64,000 nucleotides of DNA from contig CAMIIO010000010.1 in the NCBI GenBank assembly GCA_946221065.1, positions 10,852 through 74,851 of the forward strand. The letters are read 5' to 3'. Below are positions 61,670 through 64,000 of the stretch, in pieces; the first letter of the stretch is position 1, and each line of letters begins with the position of its first letter. This DNA comes from an uncultured Rothia sp. (GTDB lineage: Bacteria > Actinomycetota > Actinomycetes > Actinomycetales > Micrococcaceae). Both the position numbers and the translations under genes were made by a program. The notes beneath the pieces were generated by a model. That model had not been told where the DNA came from. It saw nothing but the letters and a program-made list of their open reading frames with translations, and made no database searches.

Positions 61670-61771
61670 GCTCAAACCTTTCACTACCTCATGTGCAGGA
61701 CGTTCATACTAACCACCGTAGCCAGCCAAACATTCCCAGCACACCCATTTCGCTTCTGCCAGAATAGAACC

Positions 61772-62674
61772 ATGACCGACAAAAAACAGCCCACAGTACA
61801 CGATGCCATCACCGCATTTCATGCCATCTTCCCGCCGTCCCTCGCCGAGTCCTGGGACTCCAGCGGATGGGTGATAGGGCGCGCAGACAATCCAGTAACC
61901 ACCATAGGATTCGCCGTCGACGCAACCGAAGCAACCGTCCGCGAAGCTATAGAAAAAAATGCCCAGCTCCTCATCACCCACCACCCGCTACTCCTCAAAG
62001 GTGCCTCGTTCCTTCCCGACACCGACTACAAAGGCAACATCGTCCACACCCTCATAGAAAATCGTTGCGCTTTGCTCGGCGCGCATACCAATGTAGACTC
62101 CGCCCCCAACGGCACCAACGACGTCTTCATGCAAAAACTCGGCATCACTCATACCCGCATACTCGCAGGAGAAGAAACCGCTCTCATCGACGGCGAAACC
62201 CACACCACCGGAATTGGCAGAATAGGAGAGTTATCCCATGAAATAACTCTCAAAGAGCTTGCCGAAAAAATAGCGGACTTTATTCCCGCAACCGCAGGTG
62301 GACTACGCATTGCCGGAAACCCCAAGATGCCCGTCAAGAAAATAGCACTCTGCACCGGAGCCGGCGACTCCCTCCTCAACGACGCCGCACAAAGCGACGC
62401 CGACGTCTACATCACCGCAGACCTTCGCCACCACCCAGCATCCGAAGCACGCGAACAAGCCGCCCTACGCCCAGGAAACAAACCAGCACTCATCGACTGC
62501 TCACACTACGCCAGCGAATGGAACTGGATGGACGGCGCCGCGCAACTACTCACCCACAAACTCAGCGAACAAGGCTACAGCGTGCAAACCTACATTTCAG
62601 AGCTCAACACCGACCCCTGGGACTTCACCGTTCCCACCGGAACCGTCCAAGGCTCAACAAGTACCCCCCGCTAG
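61772..62674 (+). CDS. Nif3-like dinuclear metal-centre protein (DUF34)
   Basis: A 300-residue protein of the Nif3/YbgI family from ATG 61772; the open frame reaches back to 61691 without conservation. Metal ligands are visible: HHPLLLKG near residue 70, GAHTNVDSA near 108, and DCSHYASEWN near the C-terminus. Some members are proposed GTP cyclohydrolase-like or toroid-shaped hydrolases; the role is not settled. Plus-strand codons here are strongly A/C-ending. The stop TAG overlaps the stop of the convergent yaaA gene through the palindrome CTAG. Confidence 0.88.
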   Translation: MTDKKQPTVHDAITAFHAIFPPSLAESWDSSGWVIGRADNPVTTIGFAVDATEATVREAIEKNAQLLITHHPLLLKGASFLPDTDYKGNIVHTLIENRCALLGAHTNVDSAPNGTNDVFMQKLGITHTRILAGEETALIDGETHTTGIGRIGELSHEITLKELAEKIADFIPATAGGLRIAGNPKMPVKKIALCTGAGDSLLNDAAQSDADVYITADLRHHPASEAREQAALRPGNKPALIDCSHYASEWNWMDGAAQLLTHKLSEQGYSVQTYISELNTDPWDFTVPTGTVQGSTSTPR

Positions 62675-63444
62675 CTAACAGTTGGCAACACCAGAGTCAG
62701 CACCCCCGCCTTCTTCGCGGTGGCAGGAGTAACCTCAACCTGCCACCGCTCACGCAAACGCTCAACCAACACCTCAATATCGTTGACCCCGCACAAATCC
62801 TCGGTAATCACATACCGCGCCAAAAGCCCCCGATAATGCTTCGCAAAATGCGACACCACCTTCCGAGCACCCCCATCATCTTCACGAACCACTCTGACCG
62901 CATACGTCCGCGCAGCAGGAGACTGCCAAGCCATCCCATACGCCGCCGAACGACAATCCACCACCAATTCACCCTCCGCCAACGGATCCAACACCTCAGC
63001 CAACTCCGAACGCCAAAACCGCGCAAGATTCCCCAACTCCGGCAACCGAACACCCATCGACAACCGATACGCCGGAATCACATCATCCAAACGCAACGCA
63101 CCCCACAACGCCGAAACCACCACAACCGACCCAAAAGCCCGCGCCCGCTCAACCTCCGACAACGACGCCACATCCAACGCCTCAAACAACACACCCGAAT
63201 ACACCCGCCACGCCGGACCTGCTGGCTCCACCAAAACCCGCACATTACGCTCAACCTCAGCCGAAAGCGTCCTCCCCACCTTCAACACCTCCGCAGCATC
63301 AACCGAAGCAGACACCCGCACCAACTCATCCACCACCGCCTCACGCGCCGACGTCAACCCAGGAAAACTCAACTCCCCAAAATCAACACCCACACCAGAA
63401 ACAACAACAGACTTACCCTCAGACGGCGGCAACAAAATCAACAT
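62671..63444 (-). CDS. yaaA: YaaA family peroxide-stress protein
   Basis: A 257-residue DUF328 protein. I chose ATG 63444 because the family starts MLILLPPSEGKS; upstream open frame would run into the rnpB region. In E. coli YaaA limits free iron during peroxide stress, and crystal work suggests DNA binding. Typical segments are YSGVLFEALDVASL, VVSALWGALRLDDVIPAYRLSM, and the C-terminal KVVSHFAKHYRGLLAR. It is divergent from rnpB with only 26 bp between. Confidence 0.9.
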   Translation of the reverse strand: MLILLPPSEGKSVVVSGVGVDFGELSFPGLTSAREAVVDELVRVSASVDAAEVLKVGRTLSAEVERNVRVLVEPAGPAWRVYSGVLFEALDVASLSEVERARAFGSVVVVSALWGALRLDDVIPAYRLSMGVRLPELGNLARFWRSELAEVLDPLAEGELVVDCRSAAYGMAWQSPAARTYAVRVVREDDGGARKVVSHFAKHYRGLLARYVITEDLCGVNDIEVLVERLRERWQVEVTPATAKKAGVLTLVLPTVS

Positions 63445-63470
63445 GCCACAAGTGTAGTAAAGTAAAACAA

Positions 63471-63838
63471 CGAACGGGACACTCAGGCAATCGCGCGGCG
63501 AAACGTAAAGTCCGCCTCGAGGAAAGTCCGGGCTCCACAGCACAGGATGGTCGATAACATCGACTCAGGGCAACCTGCAGGACAGTGCCACAGAAAACAA
63601 ACCGCCCCACCACGGGGTAAGGGTGAAAAGGCGAGGTAAAAGCTCACCAGTACCGCGGGCGACCACGGTAGCTCGGTAAACCCCATCCGGAGCAAGGTCA
63701 AACAGAGCACCAAGTAGGTAGTGCGCCGAAGTGCTCGGGTAGGCTGCTCGAACCCACCAGCAATGATGGGTCTAGATAGATGATTGCCGCTTCAGAAATG
63801 AAGAGACAGAACCCGGCTCATCGAGTGTCCCGTTCCTC
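63471..63838 (+). ncRNA. rnpB: RNase P RNA, bacterial type A
   Basis: The catalytic RNA that matures the 5' end of tRNAs. The 5' strand GAACGGGACACTC pairs with GAGTGTCCCGTTC at the 3' end (63823-63835), closing helix P1. The conserved core GAGGAAAGTCCGGGCTCC is at 63519-63536. GGGTAAGGGTGAAAAGG and the AGAACCCGGCTCA 3' element are both present. Exact ends are estimates within a few bases. The 3' end lies inside a direct repeat. Confidence 0.93.
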
Positions 63839-63870
63839 TTATCCTTAGCAGCACCCGATTCGCCGGGTGT
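63816..63870 (+). repeat. Direct repeat copy 1, containing the rnpB 3' end
   Basis: A 55-bp sequence identical to 63946-64000. It includes the last rnpB bases (P1 helix 3' strand), the trailer and a CACCCG/CGGGTG hairpin (63852-63857 and 63864-63869). The repeat period is 130 bp. Confidence 0.95.
63852..63869 (+). terminator. Possible rnpB terminator hairpin inside the repeat
   Basis: A 6-bp GC-rich stem with a 6-nt loop, 14 nt past the rnpB end, lacking a T tract. It may act as a weak terminator or protect the 3' end. Confidence 0.4.
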
Positions 63871-63945
63871 GGGATTCGCTATGCTCATGCACTTGCCCTT
63901 CGCACGGCTCCTATCATCCTCGCGCGCTCGGATCCGCCGTGCTCA

Positions 63946-64000
63946 GCTCATCGAGTGTCCCGTTCCTCTTATCCTTAGCAGCACCCGATTCGCCGGGTGT
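63946..64000 (+). repeat. Direct repeat copy 2, cut by the window end
   Basis: Exact 55-bp copy of 63816-63870 up to the last base of the window, so the true repeat may be longer. It repeats the rnpB tail without the rest of the gene. The 75 bp between the copies hold no gene. Confidence 0.95.

Noticed and set aside
62518..63465. A 315-residue plus-strand open frame opposite yaaA and the nif3 end
   Set aside because: It is Arg/His/Gln-rich with no family pattern and is explained by the skewed codon use of yaaA on the other strand.
63816..64000. The 55-bp direct repeat as the start of a CRISPR array
   Set aside because: The unit contains rnpB sequence, is too long for a CRISPR repeat, and no cas gene is near.

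Overview
The window is a stretch of actinobacterial chromosome. The gene order, moderate GC content (about half, judged by eye), frequent GTG/TTG starts, homodimeric pyruvate dehydrogenase E1, DUF3515/DUF3052/DUF2469 proteins and an OleBC fusion all point to Micrococcaceae. A Rothia-like organism is my best guess, but that is inference and not a database match. No prophage, insertion sequence or CRISPR array is visible.

Layout. 1-13.8 kb: end of gpsA, ddl, a DUF3515 lipoprotein, a long Pro/Ser/Thr/Glu-rich surface protein, thiL, a short FakA-like DAK protein, recG, rsmD, an aminotransferase, coaD, yceD/DUF177, rpmF, rnc and mutM. 13.9-22 kb (all minus strand): a Tat-exported PhoX phosphatase, then a CDF-type cation transporter, oleD, an oleB-oleC fusion and oleA. 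This is a complete long-chain olefin (head-to-head hydrocarbon) pathway. It sits between mutM and smc, which are direct neighbours in many actinobacteria. 22.2-30.2 kb: smc, a minus-strand MFS transporter, ftsY and ffh. 30.3-38.3 kb, an accessory block: Nudix hydrolase, a 653-residue protein of unknown function, a sensor kinase/response regulator pair, an ABC-2 exporter and a formate/nitrite channel. 38.4-48.5 kb: the conserved run rpsP-khpA-rimM-trmD-rplS-lepB-lepB-rnhB-DUF2469-yraN-comM-dprA-xerC. 48.6-55.4 kb (minus): the fatty-acid operon fabD-fabH-acpP-fabF and aceE. 55.7-64 kb: DUF3052, tRNA-Val, a small membrane protein, gnd, a GNAT protein, the cysteine genes cysE/cysK, msrA, a Nif3-like protein, yaaA, and RNase P RNA (rnpB). 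The tail of rnpB is duplicated in a 130-bp direct repeat that runs off the window.

How the genes work together. Lipid metabolism is the strongest theme. AceE makes acetyl-CoA, FabD/FabH/ACP/FabF elongate acyl chains, and OleA-OleD-OleBC could condense two activated acyl chains and decarboxylate the product to a long-chain alkene. The FakA-like DAK protein may activate exogenous fatty acids. A second theme is the translation, ribosome-assembly and protein-export core (SRP pathway, two signal peptidases, S16, L19, L32, RimM, TrmD, RsmD, RNase III, RNase P). A third is DNA maintenance and uptake (RecG, MutM, SMC, RnhB, DprA, ComM, XerC).

The items most worth a second look are the complete ole locus with a transporter gene closely attached to it, the duplicated rnpB tail, an apparently over-represented palindrome GACGNCGTC (17 hand-counted copies), two perfect inverted DnaA boxes upstream of yraN-comM-dprA, a probable ATT start codon in yceD, and the unknown 653-residue protein.
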